Shown here piece by piece: positions 1 through 7,025 of a DNA stretch of 63,439 bases. The stretch is taken from positions 1-63,439 of IMG/VR virus record IMGVR_UViG_3300036466_000234; one strand, written 5' to 3'. The position numbers and the translations under genes were made by a program. The notes under the pieces were generated by a model. That model did no database searches. It saw nothing but the letters and a program-made list of their open reading frames with translations, and was not told the DNA's origin. This DNA comes from a virus. Every line of letters begins with the position of its first letter. The stretch's first letter is position 1.

Positions 1-4
1 GACA

Positions 5-36
5 ATAAAAAAAGACAGAAATTAATCTGTCTTTAA
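5..36 (-). terminator. Intrinsic terminator
   Basis: A 9-bp perfect stem (AAAGACAGA at 11-19 with TCTGTCTTT at 26-34) and a 6-nt loop are followed, on the minus strand, by a run of T. It sits just past the stop codon at 44 and ends the leftmost minus-strand operon in the window. Confidence 0.75.
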
Positions 37-43
37 AAATATG

Positions 44-235
44 TTACCCATTTGTGCCACACAACTCCATATCATCTATCCACACTTCATCATATTTACA
101 CAACTCTCTGTTACATCTAATGTTGTCTTGAGATAGATATATCAATCTTCCATCCTTTATATGAAACTCTTTAATCAATTCCCCCTCAATACAACTTTTA
201 CCATCAACAGTTTTAAATGTTACTAATTTATACAT
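44..235 (-). CDS. Small hypothetical protein
   Basis: A 63-residue protein of unknown function that begins MYKLVTFKTVDGK. The start at 235 is preferred over an upstream in-frame ATG because a GGGAGGAAG ribosome site lies about six bases before it. It appears to be a compact beta-rich protein without a membrane segment. It is the last gene of the operon and is followed at once by an intrinsic terminator. No family is recognised. Confidence 0.6.
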   Translation of the reverse strand: MYKLVTFKTVDGKSCIEGELIKEFHIKDGRLIYLSQDNIRCNRELCKYDEVWIDDMELCGTNG

Positions 236-236
236 C

Positions 237-401
237 CTACACTTCCTCCCAATACCCATTATATGTCATCCCTGTGACTTCTATACACCTATCATAACAA
301 TCCACTATCTTACCATCACAAAAAGCACATTCATCTTGACAGTCAGCCATGTTAGGCTTTTCTATCCACACATACTTCACGCCATCTCTTACAACCTCCA
401 T
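237..401 (-). CDS. Cys-rich small protein, possible remnant
   Basis: A 54-residue product beginning MEVVRDGVKYVW, with a cluster of cysteines (CQDECAFCDGKIVDC) that could bind zinc. A purine-rich AAGGAG lies about nine bases upstream of this ATG. The same frame stays open upstream to 536 and encodes a second Cys/His cluster (CGTC near the start, then CNKH), but it has no good start codon there and ends against the right end of the TnpB element. The gene may therefore be a restart of a longer zinc-binding protein whose 5' end was lost. Function unknown. Confidence 0.45.
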   Translation of the reverse strand: MEVVRDGVKYVWIEKPNMADCQDECAFCDGKIVDCYDRCIEVTGMTYNGYWEEV

Positions 402-525
402 AACACTCATCTCCTTATTTATATAGTCGTGGCACACTCTGTGTAAAGTTCCATACAATTCTTGCTCATGCTTATTGCAATAATACTCATTTCTGTATAC
501 ACATGTACCACAATATTCTACAGTT

Positions 526-606
526 GTGACATACTCTCACCACCTAGACTAACGTCTTGAGGGGGGAGCTTCTTGGGTAATAAGTACTTGTACTAGCTAC
601 CTAAGT
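526..606 (-). mobile_element. Right end of TnpB element, putative omegaRNA
   Basis: Directly downstream of the tnpB stop on the minus strand is a non-coding stretch with the AAGAAGCTCCCCCC-type sequence often seen at the right end of IS200/IS605 elements. It continues to TGGTGAGAGTATGTCAC (526-542), which can fold as GTGA/TCAC. In this family the tnpB 3' end and right end are transcribed as the guide (omega) RNA. The exact element boundary cannot be fixed without an empty-site comparison. Confidence 0.45.
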
Positions 607-1701
607 TTACCAAGCTAACAGGGAATGCCCTTCCCTTTTTATGTTGATAGACGCATTTACATCTCTATCGACTGTGTAACCACAATCACAAGAGAATGTA
701 CGGTCTGATAATTTCAGATTTGATTTTAGAGCACCACAAGAGGAACAAGTCTTAGAAGATGGATACCATTTATCAATCTTTATTACTTGCTTTCCTTCTA
801 GTTTAACTTTGTACTCAAGGAATGTGGTAAACATACCCCATCCATTATCAGATACAGACTTTCCAAAGTTAAGAGCCTGTGACATACCTTTCATATTAAG
901 GTCTTCAATGGCTATTGCCCCATACGTAGAAACAAGTTCTCTTGATTTCTTATGTAGAAAGTCTTTTCTCTGATTAGCTACCTTTTCGTGTAGCTTTGCG
1001 ACAATTAATCTTTGCTTATGGTAGTTATTAGAGCCTTTAACCCTCTTAGAGAGTTTTCTCTGTGCTCTAGCTAGTTTCTTTTCCATAGCTCTGTAATATC
1101 TTGGGAAATTGGCTTTCTTTCCATCTGATGATACATACAGTTCTTTCATAGAAAAGTCTAACCCTACCATATTGTCACTAGGTTGCTTTATTATCTCTAT
1201 TTGATACTCTGTAAGGATAGATATATAATACTTTCCTGTTGAAGTTCTAGAGATAGTGGCTGATTTGATTTTGTGATCTTGAGGTATAAGTCTATGGTTT
1301 ACAAAAGTAACTAATCCAAGCTTAGGAAGTTTGACCTTGTTTCCTTCAATTCTAATCGAGTTATTAACTGAATTGGTAGAATAAGACCTCTTAGGGTGTT
1401 TCTTACTCTTGAATTTAGGGAACTGTGCTCTTTTTTGAAAGAAGTTAGTAAAAGCTTTCTTCATATTCATTTGAGCATTAGCAAGAGCAAGGCTATCAAC
1501 TTCCTTTAACCAAGGAAACTCTTTCTTATACATAGCAGGAGTAAATATTTTACTCTTTCCAGTAGTTTCATAGTGAGCTTTACTATCAGCCAGCAATTTA
1601 TTGTAAATAAATCTAGCTGAACCAAAAGTTCTCTCTATAAGATTTCTTTGCTCTTGATTTGGTTTTAACCTAAATTTGTAAGCTTTGTTTAGTTTTTCCA
1701 T
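607..1701 (-). CDS. tnpB: TnpB, IS200/IS605-type RNA-guided nuclease
   Basis: A 364-residue OrfB/TnpB protein. The N-terminal helix-turn-helix region (YKFRLKPNQEQ) is followed by the split RuvC nuclease with all three catalytic acidic positions visible: GLDFSMKELY (Asp), AIEDLNMKGM (Glu) and DRDVNASINI (Asp). A zinc finger with CSSCG and CDCG lies between the last two. Length is normal for the family (about 350-400), so it looks intact and active. It starts behind AAGGAGGTG. There is no tnpA transposase nearby, so movement would need one in trans. TnpB proteins are omegaRNA-guided DNA nucleases related to Cas12 and help the element persist at its site. Confidence 0.93.
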   Translation of the reverse strand: MEKLNKAYKFRLKPNQEQRNLIERTFGSARFIYNKLLADSKAHYETTGKSKIFTPAMYKKEFPWLKEVDSLALANAQMNMKKAFTNFFQKRAQFPKFKSKKHPKRSYSTNSVNNSIRIEGNKVKLPKLGLVTFVNHRLIPQDHKIKSATISRTSTGKYYISILTEYQIEIIKQPSDNMVGLDFSMKELYVSSDGKKANFPRYYRAMEKKLARAQRKLSKRVKGSNNYHKQRLIVAKLHEKVANQRKDFLHKKSRELVSTYGAIAIEDLNMKGMSQALNFGKSVSDNGWGMFTTFLEYKVKLEGKQVIKIDKWYPSSKTCSSCGALKSNLKLSDRTFSCDCGYTVDRDVNASINIKREGHSLLAW

Positions 1702-1715
1702 AGACTTTCACCTCC

Positions 1716-1820
1716 TTACTTTCTTTGATTTTGGATATATTGTTTAATAATTTCTATTGGAGCACGACACCCAATTAAAACTAACAACGCTACACATAGA
1801 ACATATTTAACTCCATTCAT
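1716..1820 (-). CDS. Tiny lipoprotein, candidate outer-membrane spanin
   Basis: A 34-residue ORF that starts inside the 3' end of the preceding gene (overlap 1807-1820) and stops just before the tnpB ribosome site. The N-terminus is a classic lipoprotein signal: MNGVKYVLCVALLVLIGC, with a basic residue, a hydrophobic stretch and the lipobox LIGC. The mature part would be only about 17 residues (CRAPIEIIKQYIQNQRK). Rz1-type o-spanins and lysis lipoproteins have this form, and the phage endolysin lies about 3 kb away in the same direction. A truncation by the TnpB element is possible. No Rz-like partner was found. Confidence 0.5.
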   Translation of the reverse strand: MNGVKYVLCVALLVLIGCRAPIEIIKQYIQNQRK

Positions 1821-2199
1821 CCATAACACGCCTAATTCTGCCTTTATCTAATCCTAAAATTTGTATATTCCTACCTGCTAATTTATAGTCTATACTATTA
1901 GCATCTGTGTCTTTCAGCATCTGTATGCACCACAATACATCTTCATCATTATTCTTAAATGTACCAAGTTTTAAATTACCGCACACCTTTGGAAAGAGTT
2001 TGCAACGCTCTATGAATAAATTTTGACTACCACCTGCTATTTTTGATCTAATTATACTAATAATCCCTTTATGCACATTAAACTCTATACTTATTTCAGT
2101 AAGAGATTTGCTCATGGCATATTCTTTGAATTTGTCCATATCTCCATCAAATCTATCATTCAGCACAGCATATAATTTTCCACCACTTCTAAGTTTCAT
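1807..2199 (-). CDS. Hypothetical protein, HTH-like
   Basis: A 130-residue protein starting MKLRSGGKLYAVL one base after the stop of the upstream gene, with AGGGTGGTG as ribosome site, so the two are translationally coupled. Residues around 38-60 (SLTEISIEFNVHKGIISIIRSKI) have the spacing of a helix-turn-helix of the type found in phage homing and regulatory proteins. The C-terminal half has no recognisable motif. A DNA-binding role is possible but unproven. Confidence 0.55.
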   Translation of the reverse strand: MKLRSGGKLYAVLNDRFDGDMDKFKEYAMSKSLTEISIEFNVHKGIISIIRSKIAGGSQNLFIERCKLFPKVCGNLKLGTFKNNDEDVLWCIQMLKDTDANSIDYKLAGRNIQILGLDKGRIRRVMDEWS

Positions 2200-2200
2200 C

Positions 2201-2398
2201 TTACACCACCCTATAAAGATATTCTTTATGATTGTGTGAAGCTTTGAATGTACCATCATATAGCCAAAGATATACATGTTCGGGGTTTATGGATTCACAT
2301 CTCAACCAATAATACAACTCTTCTGCATAGCTCTCACTATCCATTAATAGCTGAGGCTCTCTGTTGAAATCACTAACATGGCTATAATTATATATCAT
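2201..2398 (-). CDS. Small hypothetical protein
   Basis: A 65-residue aromatic-rich protein (MIYNYSHVSDFNR start) whose ATG overlaps the TGA of the preceding gene as ATGA, the usual sign of translational coupling. It contains several Tyr and Trp residues and no membrane segment. It belongs to a run of four to five tightly packed small genes read from the promoter at 2946-2974. Function not recognised. Confidence 0.55.
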   Translation of the reverse strand: MIYNYSHVSDFNREPQLLMDSESYAEELYYWLRCESINPEHVYLWLYDGTFKASHNHKEYLYRVV

Positions 2399-2562
2399 TC
2401 AACATCGCCACAATACGATTTAACTAAACTTATAATCTTATCAGTCTCGGCTAATGTAACATCTCTTTGCAATACAGTTCTAATAGCAGTGGGGTATTGG
2501 TATCCTTCGCTCTCTGCTAATCCTTTAATTCTTTTTAAATCTTCAATAAATTTAATTTTCAT
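2395..2562 (-). CDS. Small hypothetical protein
   Basis: A 55-residue protein beginning MKIKFIEDLKRIKGLAE. This start is chosen over an upstream in-frame one because an AGGGGGAC ribosome-binding sequence lies at a suitable distance. It appears largely helical. Its 3' end overlaps the next gene by four bases. No family recognised. Confidence 0.5.
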   Translation of the reverse strand: MKIKFIEDLKRIKGLAESEGYQYPTAIRTVLQRDVTLAETDKIISLVKSYCGDVE

Positions 2563-2575
2563 TATTTGAGTCCCC

Positions 2576-2716
2576 CTAATTTTCATCTCTATATCTGTCA
2601 ATTTCCATATCTATCTCAATTTGACATCCTTCACAATATCCCATAGTTAATTCCTCCGTATAGAACCACCTACCACATCTAGCACAAGTCTGTTCATTAG
2701 TATCCAAGTCTACCAA
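2576..2716 (-). CDS. Zinc-finger-like 46-residue protein
   Basis: A small gene with a TTG start placed directly after the TAA of the upstream gene and behind AGGAGGTATTATAA. The product has two Cys pairs, CARC and CEGC, separated by about 18 residues (CARCGRWFYTEE then GYCEGCQ), a treble-clef or zinc-ribbon pattern common in phage accessory genes. The tail is acidic. Function is unknown; binding of a nucleic acid or protein partner is possible. Confidence 0.6.
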   Translation of the reverse strand: MVDLDTNEQTCARCGRWFYTEELTMGYCEGCQIEIDMEIDRYRDEN

Positions 2717-2917
2717 TTATAATACCTCCTTAATAGATATTTTATCATCGCTAGACATAAAAACATTCTCGTCACTAATGCAAGGTGTGAAATATATTCC
2801 TTTGTCGCAATAACTATCAGCAATGCTTGGTATCAAATCCTTTAATGTGCCCTTTTCTACATTTAATTCTAACACAATCTCACCAGTATAATTATCTGTC
2901 ACCTCAAATTTTCTCAT
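2717..2917 (-). CDS. Small hypothetical protein, operon leader
   Basis: A 66-residue protein (MRKFEVTDNYTGEIVLELN) with a strong GGAGGTAGTT ribosome site. It is the first gene downstream of the promoter at 2946-2974 and heads the small-gene operon that runs left towards tnpB. It looks like a compact beta-strand-rich phage protein of unknown role. Confidence 0.6.
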   Translation of the reverse strand: MRKFEVTDNYTGEIVLELNVEKGTLKDLIPSIADSYCDKGIYFTPCISDENVFMSSDDKISIKEVL

Positions 2918-2945
2918 AACTACCTCCGTTTATTTGATATGATTA

Positions 2946-2974
2946 ATTATAACACATTCAATACAATACGTCAA
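2946..2974 (-). promoter_or_regulatory. Sigma-70 promoter
   Basis: On the minus strand: TTGACG, 17-nt spacer, TATAAT, with TG one base before the -10 box (extended -10). It is one of a set of almost identical promoters in this genome and drives the gene at 2917. Confidence 0.8.
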
Positions 2975-3001
2975 CACTTTTATTTTTTATTTTAGCAAAG
3001 A

Positions 3002-3034
3002 GTCGAGGTGGCGTATGTTTCCACGCTACCCGAC
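3002..3034. other. GC-rich hairpin next to iterons
   Basis: A 12-bp stem with one bulged base: GTCG at 3002 pairs with CGAC at 3034, continued by GGTGGCGT with ACGCTACC, loop about 8 nt. It is strikingly GC-rich in an otherwise AT-rich intergenic region, lies about 100 bp from the iterons and has no T-run. It may be a structural part of an origin rather than a terminator. Confidence 0.5.
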
Positions 3035-3137
3035 AATATTATTTTATTATTTAAATTACTATTATATTATTATTAGCAAAAAAGTCGCCTCGCTTAATCC
3101 CTGTATAATACCAACCTAATGAGTGATTGCATATGTA

Positions 3138-3199
3138 ATTAGGGTGCAAACCGAGACGATTAGGGTGCAAACCGAGACGATTAGGGTGCAAACCGAGAC
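3138..3199. repeat. Three perfect 21-bp iterons
   Basis: Three exact tandem copies of ATTAGGGTGCAAACCGAGAC plus one linking base start at 3138, 3159 and 3180. The 21-bp period is two helical turns, so the copies face the same side of the DNA, as in plasmid iterons bound by Rep proteins. They lie immediately 3' of a Rep_3-like gene. No spacers differ between copies, so this is not a CRISPR array. Confidence 0.85.
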
Positions 3200-3202
3200 A
3201 GT

Positions 3203-3919
3203 CTAACTTTTGTCATAAAATTCTATTTTATGTATACGCCTCTCATTATTATCCTTGTATATTTTCTCAAAATCCATATCTAGCCCCATATTTTTATTAA
3301 CTCTTGGAATAGCTTTTGAAATCTCTCTTATTATAACCTTAGTGCTTGTGCCTTTACCTATCAAAGCTCTAAAATTTTCAATGGTAATTTCAAAGTTTAC
3401 ATATTCAGAATTTATCCATTTAGAAAATAAAACATACAATACTATCTCATAGACCGTATTGCATTCACTCATGTTCTGCAAATCTAGAATTGTAAACTCT
3501 CTTAAATTAGTTATTGCATTTATTGCCTCATCTGTAAATAATAAATCTAAAATATATATATCGTCTTTGCTATAACTTACTTTTTCTAGTATATTAAAAT
3601 GAGTTATCTTTCTATTTTTTATATAAGTACATTTAGCAGATAGCATTTTCTTGGCAACGGTATCTCTATATTGCTTTTTAGTGAAATTTTCTGGATAATC
3701 TCTTATATCCACACTTATATTCTTCTCATATATTATCTTATCTGCATTTATAGATTGCAATACACTTAATAGATAATATACTAATTTATAATCCATTACT
3801 TGGGATTTTAATGTTAACCCCGTTTCTTCTTTATATTGCTCTTTATTTATGTGTATACTCTCCTCTCCTCTTTTTAATCTTATAAATTTTTTATCTATTT
3901 TACCCAATTTCTTCCACAT
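3203..3919 (-). CDS. Rep_3-like iteron-binding initiator
   Basis: A protein of about 238 residues with the layout of plasmid RepB/Rep_3 initiators: two winged-helix halves, the second visible around FRALIGKGTSTKVIIREI and ending with a strand-rich tail in which RRIHKIEFYD matches the usual closing motif. Three perfect 21-bp iterons follow directly, which supports a replication-initiator or copy-control role. The start is uncertain (ATG at 3919 or TTG at 3907; GGAGG sits very close to the first). It is one of two Rep-type genes in the window. Confidence 0.6.
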   Translation of the reverse strand: MWKKLGKIDKKFIRLKRGEESIHINKEQYKEETGLTLKSQVMDYKLVYYLLSVLQSINADKIIYEKNISVDIRDYPENFTKKQYRDTVAKKMLSAKCTYIKNRKITHFNILEKVSYSKDDIYILDLLFTDEAINAITNLREFTILDLQNMSECNTVYEIVLYVLFSKWINSEYVNFEITIENFRALIGKGTSTKVIIREISKAIPRVNKNMGLDMDFEKIYKDNNERRIHKIEFYDKS

Positions 3920-4097
3920 CCTCCATATACATACAAAAATCAAACCCTTGTAGCCTTATCATTTTTCCTCTAACTTCTCTTACAATATAAACCTTACCAC
4001 CATTCTCTAATATCCAATTATAAAACTCTGTATCGGGGAATAAGCCACCTATCTCATTAACAGTTTTAATTCTAACTTTGCTATCTACCTTAATCAT
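3900..4097 (-). CDS. Small SH3/KOW-like protein
   Basis: A 65-residue protein (MIKVDSKVRIKTVNEIGG) behind AGGGAGGTATA. The SKVRIKTV start followed by short strands resembles KOW or SH3-like barrels of small phage proteins and the N-terminus of the neighbouring gene at 4127-4579. It overlaps the start region of the rep gene, suggesting co-translation. Function unknown. Confidence 0.55.
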   Translation of the reverse strand: MIKVDSKVRIKTVNEIGGLFPDTEFYNWILENGGKVYIVREVRGKMIRLQGFDFCMYMEDVEEIG

Positions 4098-4108
4098 TAT
4101 ACCTCCCT

Positions 4109-4139
4109 ATAAAAAGAGAGAAGGATTTAACCCTCTCTC
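4109..4139 (-). terminator. Intrinsic terminator
   Basis: On the minus strand GAGAGAGG (from 4132-4139) pairs with CCTTCTCTC (from 4116-4124), followed by TTTTTAT. The hairpin includes the stop codon of the DUF3310-like gene and separates it from the small SH3-like gene and rep. Confidence 0.7.
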
Positions 4140-4579
4140 AATGCTAATTCTAATTCACGCTCCGCAAACCATATTATTTTATTTAAATCTCTAACCCTAT
4201 CAGAATGATCGCAATTCCCTAGTCTATAGCAAGCTTTCAGAATATTACCAAGACTAAAATTCATATCTTTATACTCTATTAAATCTTGTATATCTTTTGC
4301 ACCTTTAGGTAGAGCATAATATGAAGTGCTACCACCGTTGTCAACGGATTGCGGTTTTGAATCTTCCTTATCCATTTCTGTCGACCCTTCAATCATTTCA
4401 TCGCTCCAACTCCACTTGCCACCATCTAAGTTGATACGGTATCTGTTACCCTCCTTAAATATGATCTCACATTCCCTTCCTTTATATTTTGACATATCAT
4501 CTACAACATCAAAAATACGACCTACATGTTCATTTAAATCCTCTCTAATTCTAACTTTATCCCCAATTTCATATTTCAT
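4127..4579 (-). CDS. DUF3310-like protein with SH3-like N-terminus
   Basis: A 150-residue protein starting MKYEIGDKVRIRED behind GGAGGAGAG. Residues about 1-60 look like a KOW/SH3 barrel. The C-terminal half has the pattern of the DUF3310 family common in phages (YYALPKGAKDIQDLIEY, then FSLGNILKACYRLG and a helical end WFAERELE). DUF3310 proteins are sometimes annotated as nucleotide kinases on weak grounds, so the biochemical role is not known. Confidence 0.65.
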   Translation of the reverse strand: MKYEIGDKVRIREDLNEHVGRIFDVVDDMSKYKGRECEIIFKEGNRYRINLDGGKWSWSDEMIEGSTEMDKEDSKPQSVDNGGSTSYYALPKGAKDIQDLIEYKDMNFSLGNILKACYRLGNCDHSDRVRDLNKIIWFAERELELALREG

Positions 4580-4781
4580 TTCTCTCCTCCATATAATCAA
4601 TTTCTATACTGACTTCTCTCATTAGCTTTGTGTATTTGTGATTTTGATTCTCTAAATATATCACATATCCTAGCGAACTAAACATAGTACATTTACTCAG
4701 TTTGTTATTAATATCTATTAATTTATGTTGATAATATAGTTCAACACTACGTAATCTTTTATATAAATTATAATTTATCAT
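4569..4781 (-). CDS. Small helical hypothetical protein
   Basis: A 70-residue protein (MINYNLYKRLRSVELYYQ) that overlaps the start of the next gene by about ten bases. It is predicted mostly helical with alternating charged residues and has no obvious membrane segment, so it is not a clear Rz-type spanin. It follows the endolysin gene by only ten bases and is probably co-transcribed with it. Function unknown. Confidence 0.5.
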   Translation of the reverse strand: MINYNLYKRLRSVELYYQHKLIDINNKLSKCTMFSSLGYVIYLENQNHKYTKLMREVSIEIDYMEERNEI

Positions 4782-4790
4782 ATATCACCC

Positions 4791-5387
4791 TTATTTCTTT
4801 ATAGCGTCATACACAACAGTTCTACGACTCCATCCGTAAATAAATGCCTTATTTTTATCCCTAGCTTCTGTAATTTCAACATATCTAGCAATCTTTAGCA
4901 TTTCAAATAACACTTTTATTCTATCTACATCTTTATATTCATTCACAATTTCTATAGTATTTTTTCCTATCATGCCATCCTCAGCTAATACATCTTTTTT
5001 ATAAGCCCAATTAGTAGCCTTTTGCAATAGCCTAGCAGATGTTTTTATGCCACAATTTACCCCACAGTCATACACCATATAGCTTAATTCTTCATCGTAG
5101 ATATCATCCAACCTAAGAGTTTTCCAATATTCATTATAATATATTTCTACTGCCATTTCATAACTAAGATCGCGCATATCTCCATTATAACCATTTGCTC
5201 TAGCCACAGATTCTGTAATTCCCATAGAGGTGCAACCACCACTATCATTTATGTGATTAGAATACCCACCTTCTAGTTTAATAGTTTTTTCAATACTTTT
5301 TTTCGCCAACAAACTAATATTTGTTTTCATAAATAACATTCCTCCAATTATTAAAAAAATAAACTTATTTGTATTTTTTTTCATTAA
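4791..5387 (-). CDS. Endolysin, GH108-type muramidase with N-terminal anchor
   Basis: A protein of about 198 residues. The start MKKNTNKFIFLIIGG is chosen because AAAGAGGT lies about nine bases upstream; it provides a basic then hydrophobic segment that looks like a signal peptide or signal-anchor-release sequence. The GH108 muramidase signature follows (KLEGGYSNHINDSGG, with the catalytic Glu in EGGY, then GITE), and the C-terminal part matches the family's peptidoglycan-binding domain (YDCGVNCG, DGMIGKNT). It would cut peptidoglycan at lysis. GH108 lysins are typical of Gram-negative phages. It lies far from the tail genes. Confidence 0.82.
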   Translation of the reverse strand, partial: LMKKNTNKFIFLIIGGMLFMKTNISLLAKKSIEKTIKLEGGYSNHINDSGGCTSMGITESVARANGYNGDMRDLSYEMAVEIYYNEYWKTLRLDDIYDEELSYMVYDCGVNCGIKTSARLLQKATNWAYKKDVLAEDGMIGKNTIEIVNEYKDVDRIKVLFEMLKIARYVEITEARDKNKAFIYGWSRRTVVYDAIKK

Positions 5388-5591
5388 AATATACCTCTTT
5401 AAAACATTCCAAATATCCTCCAAATTTATTTTTTGGAATATATTTATTGCGTCTATTTATATTATGATATTCAACTTCTAAATTTATAGCATTATATAAA
5501 TCAGTATCTATTAAATCTAATATTTTAAAATTATACCCATTAACATTTCTATAATACTAACATTATCTATCATTACCACACCACCCATATA

Positions 5592-5679
5592 AAATTGTAT
5601 CGCTTTTTACCACTAAATTGTATCGCAAAATTGTATCGCTTTTTGAAAATTGAGATTTTTGTAACTTGTGATACAATTT
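5592..5679. repeat. Direct repeats AAATTGTATCGC in 400-bp gene-free region
   Basis: The stretch 5388-5800 holds no convincing gene. It contains three direct copies of AAATTGTATCGC (5592, 5615, 5628; two followed by TTTTT) and one inverted partial copy (GATACAATTT, 5670-5679). Spacings of 23 and 13 bp suggest a protein-binding array, either an operator or a third iteron cluster. An open frame without a start codon at about 5360-5550 may be a decayed gene. Confidence 0.7.
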
Positions 5680-5800
5680 TTACATCTCATATAGTCATAT
5701 AAAGCCGTGAGAGAGCCATAGAATCATTTTAAATCACTTTAGGTAATCTAATTAGGATTGAATTTAAAATAGCTCATATGGACTCTCAGAACCTCATAGC

Positions 5801-6079
5801 CTATTCTTCTATTTTTTCTAATACTATATTTTTAATATTACCTTCTATTCTACTAATATATTTTAACAGATCGGAAAGAGTTTGTGCTTCATCGCATGAT
5901 TCATTTATATATTCCTTAGATATTCTAGTAGCTATGCCATCTAAATCTCTGAAATATCCTCTAAATGTCCATGCCACTTTTTCCTCTCCATCTTTCTCTG
6001 TAATAGATTTTTCTGATAACACAATATTTAAATTATCCTTTCTGTCAATTTTCCACTTATCAAATAATATTACCGACAT
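5801..6079 (-). CDS. Conserved phage hypothetical, DUF5405-like
   Basis: A 92-residue protein (MSVILFDKWKIDRKDNLN) with a strand-rich first half, an aromatic WTFRGYFRDLDGIATRI segment and a helical C-terminus. This arrangement resembles the small phage family DUF5405, in which a W-x-YH-like motif precedes helices. Its ATG follows directly on the stop of the upstream gene, so the two are coupled. Function unknown. Confidence 0.55.
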   Translation of the reverse strand: MSVILFDKWKIDRKDNLNIVLSEKSITEKDGEEKVAWTFRGYFRDLDGIATRISKEYINESCDEAQTLSDLLKYISRIEGNIKNIVLEKIEE

Positions 6080-6241
6080 TTATACTCCCCCTTTAAATTT
6101 ATCGCACGCTGGATGTTCTAATGTATTTTGCATATCCTTTTCCACATGATTATAATAACACAATTCATAATGTTTGCAATCTCCACAGCAATTTCCTACT
6201 TTAATTGCATCACCGTAAAACCATCTTAGAAATTTATTCAT
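6080..6241 (-). CDS. Cys-rich 53-residue protein
   Basis: A small gene (MNKFLRWFYGDAIKVGN) behind AGGAGGTTTA, overlapping the stop of the upstream gene. Five Cys and a His (GNCCGDCKHYELC and HPAC) make a zinc- or iron-cluster-binding protein plausible. Similar short Cys-rich proteins with a C-x2-C-x-H-x3-C pattern are frequent in phage early regions, with no known function. Confidence 0.6.
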   Translation of the reverse strand: MNKFLRWFYGDAIKVGNCCGDCKHYELCYYNHVEKDMQNTLEHPACDKFKGGV

Positions 6242-6620
6242 TAAACCTCCTAAATTCATTAGTTTCTATATCCAGCACCTTAGCCATAGCAAAGAATTTC
6301 TCATTGTGACCTTGATTCTTATCATTCAATATTTCAGTAGCTATGTGTACAATTTCATGCTCTATCACACTCCTAAGTAGCATTTCATCGTCTAATTGTA
6401 TTGTAGCTATATTAATTTCTAATATAATACCAACAACTATATTCTTATATCTATGAAATCCTGTCCTAGCTGTGATATTTTTAGGCAACTCTTTCACAGA
6501 TATATTCACTATACTTACCACATCCTCTCCTAAATGCTCTATTACAATATTCTCAGCATATGCAATTTCTTTAGAATACATATTTATCGCTTTGAAATAA
6601 TCTGAATGTATAATAACCAT
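6234..6620 (-). CDS. SprT-like zinc metallopeptidase
   Basis: Up to 128 residues. The HExxH zinc motif is visible as EHEIVHIATEI, followed about 13 residues later by GHNEKFFAMAK, whose His would be the third ligand, as in SprT/WSS1-type proteases. Host SprT proteins remove protein-DNA crosslinks; in phages the role is unclear. The start at 6620 overlaps the upstream gene by about 50 bases without a ribosome site, so translation may begin at an internal ATG near 6581. Confidence 0.65.
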   Translation of the reverse strand: MVIIHSDYFKAINMYSKEIAYAENIVIEHLGEDVVSIVNISVKELPKNITARTGFHRYKNIVVGIILEINIATIQLDDEMLLRSVIEHEIVHIATEILNDKNQGHNEKFFAMAKVLDIETNEFRRFNE

Positions 6621-6996
6621 GCTTTGTTTCTAATAGATTAACATTATATAAATTTTTAAAATAACCTATTGCATTATCAATCTCACGCTCTGTATATCCA
6701 AAAGATTTAATTAAAAATTCTCTTGGCGATACATCTACATTTGGAATTTCATTGAAATCTATGTTATCTCTTTTACAATCATACACCTTCTTCATAAAGG
6801 AATATTTATGGCATAGGAGTTTATATGCCGACTCTCTTTTCCCTTTTCTATGTATCGTATTCTTAGATGTGCCTGTTGGGTGCTTCTTTGCTCTGCCATT
6901 GAGTTTCATATCTCTATAGCTGTACTTAACTCCTCCATGCAAACTGCCTTTTGTGATAATTATACTCAATATGTCGATGTATTTTTCTTTACTCAT
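6571..6996 (-). CDS. Hypothetical basic protein
   Basis: A 141-residue protein (MSKEKYIDILSIIITKGS). The middle is rich in Lys and Arg (NGRAKKHPTGTSKNTIHRKG), suggesting nucleic-acid contact; the C-terminal part is helical with YTEREIDNAIGYFKNL. It is the first gene after the promoter at 7026-7054 and has an AGGGGATTT ribosome site. No family recognised. Confidence 0.5.
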   Translation of the reverse strand: MSKEKYIDILSIIITKGSLHGGVKYSYRDMKLNGRAKKHPTGTSKNTIHRKGKRESAYKLLCHKYSFMKKVYDCKRDNIDFNEIPNVDVSPREFLIKSFGYTEREIDNAIGYFKNLYNVNLLETKHGYYTFRLFQSDKYVF

Positions 6997-7025
6997 AAAT
7001 CCCCTCCGTTTTCTATTATGTAATA

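Noticed and set aside
3138-3199. Tandem 21-bp repeats as a CRISPR array
   Set aside because: Only three contiguous copies with no variable spacers and no cas genes; the 21-bp period and Rep gene fit iterons.
5360-5550. Protein gene upstream of the endolysin on the minus strand
   Set aside because: An open frame of about 60 codons exists but has no ATG, GTG or TTG near its start and no ribosome site; at most a remnant.
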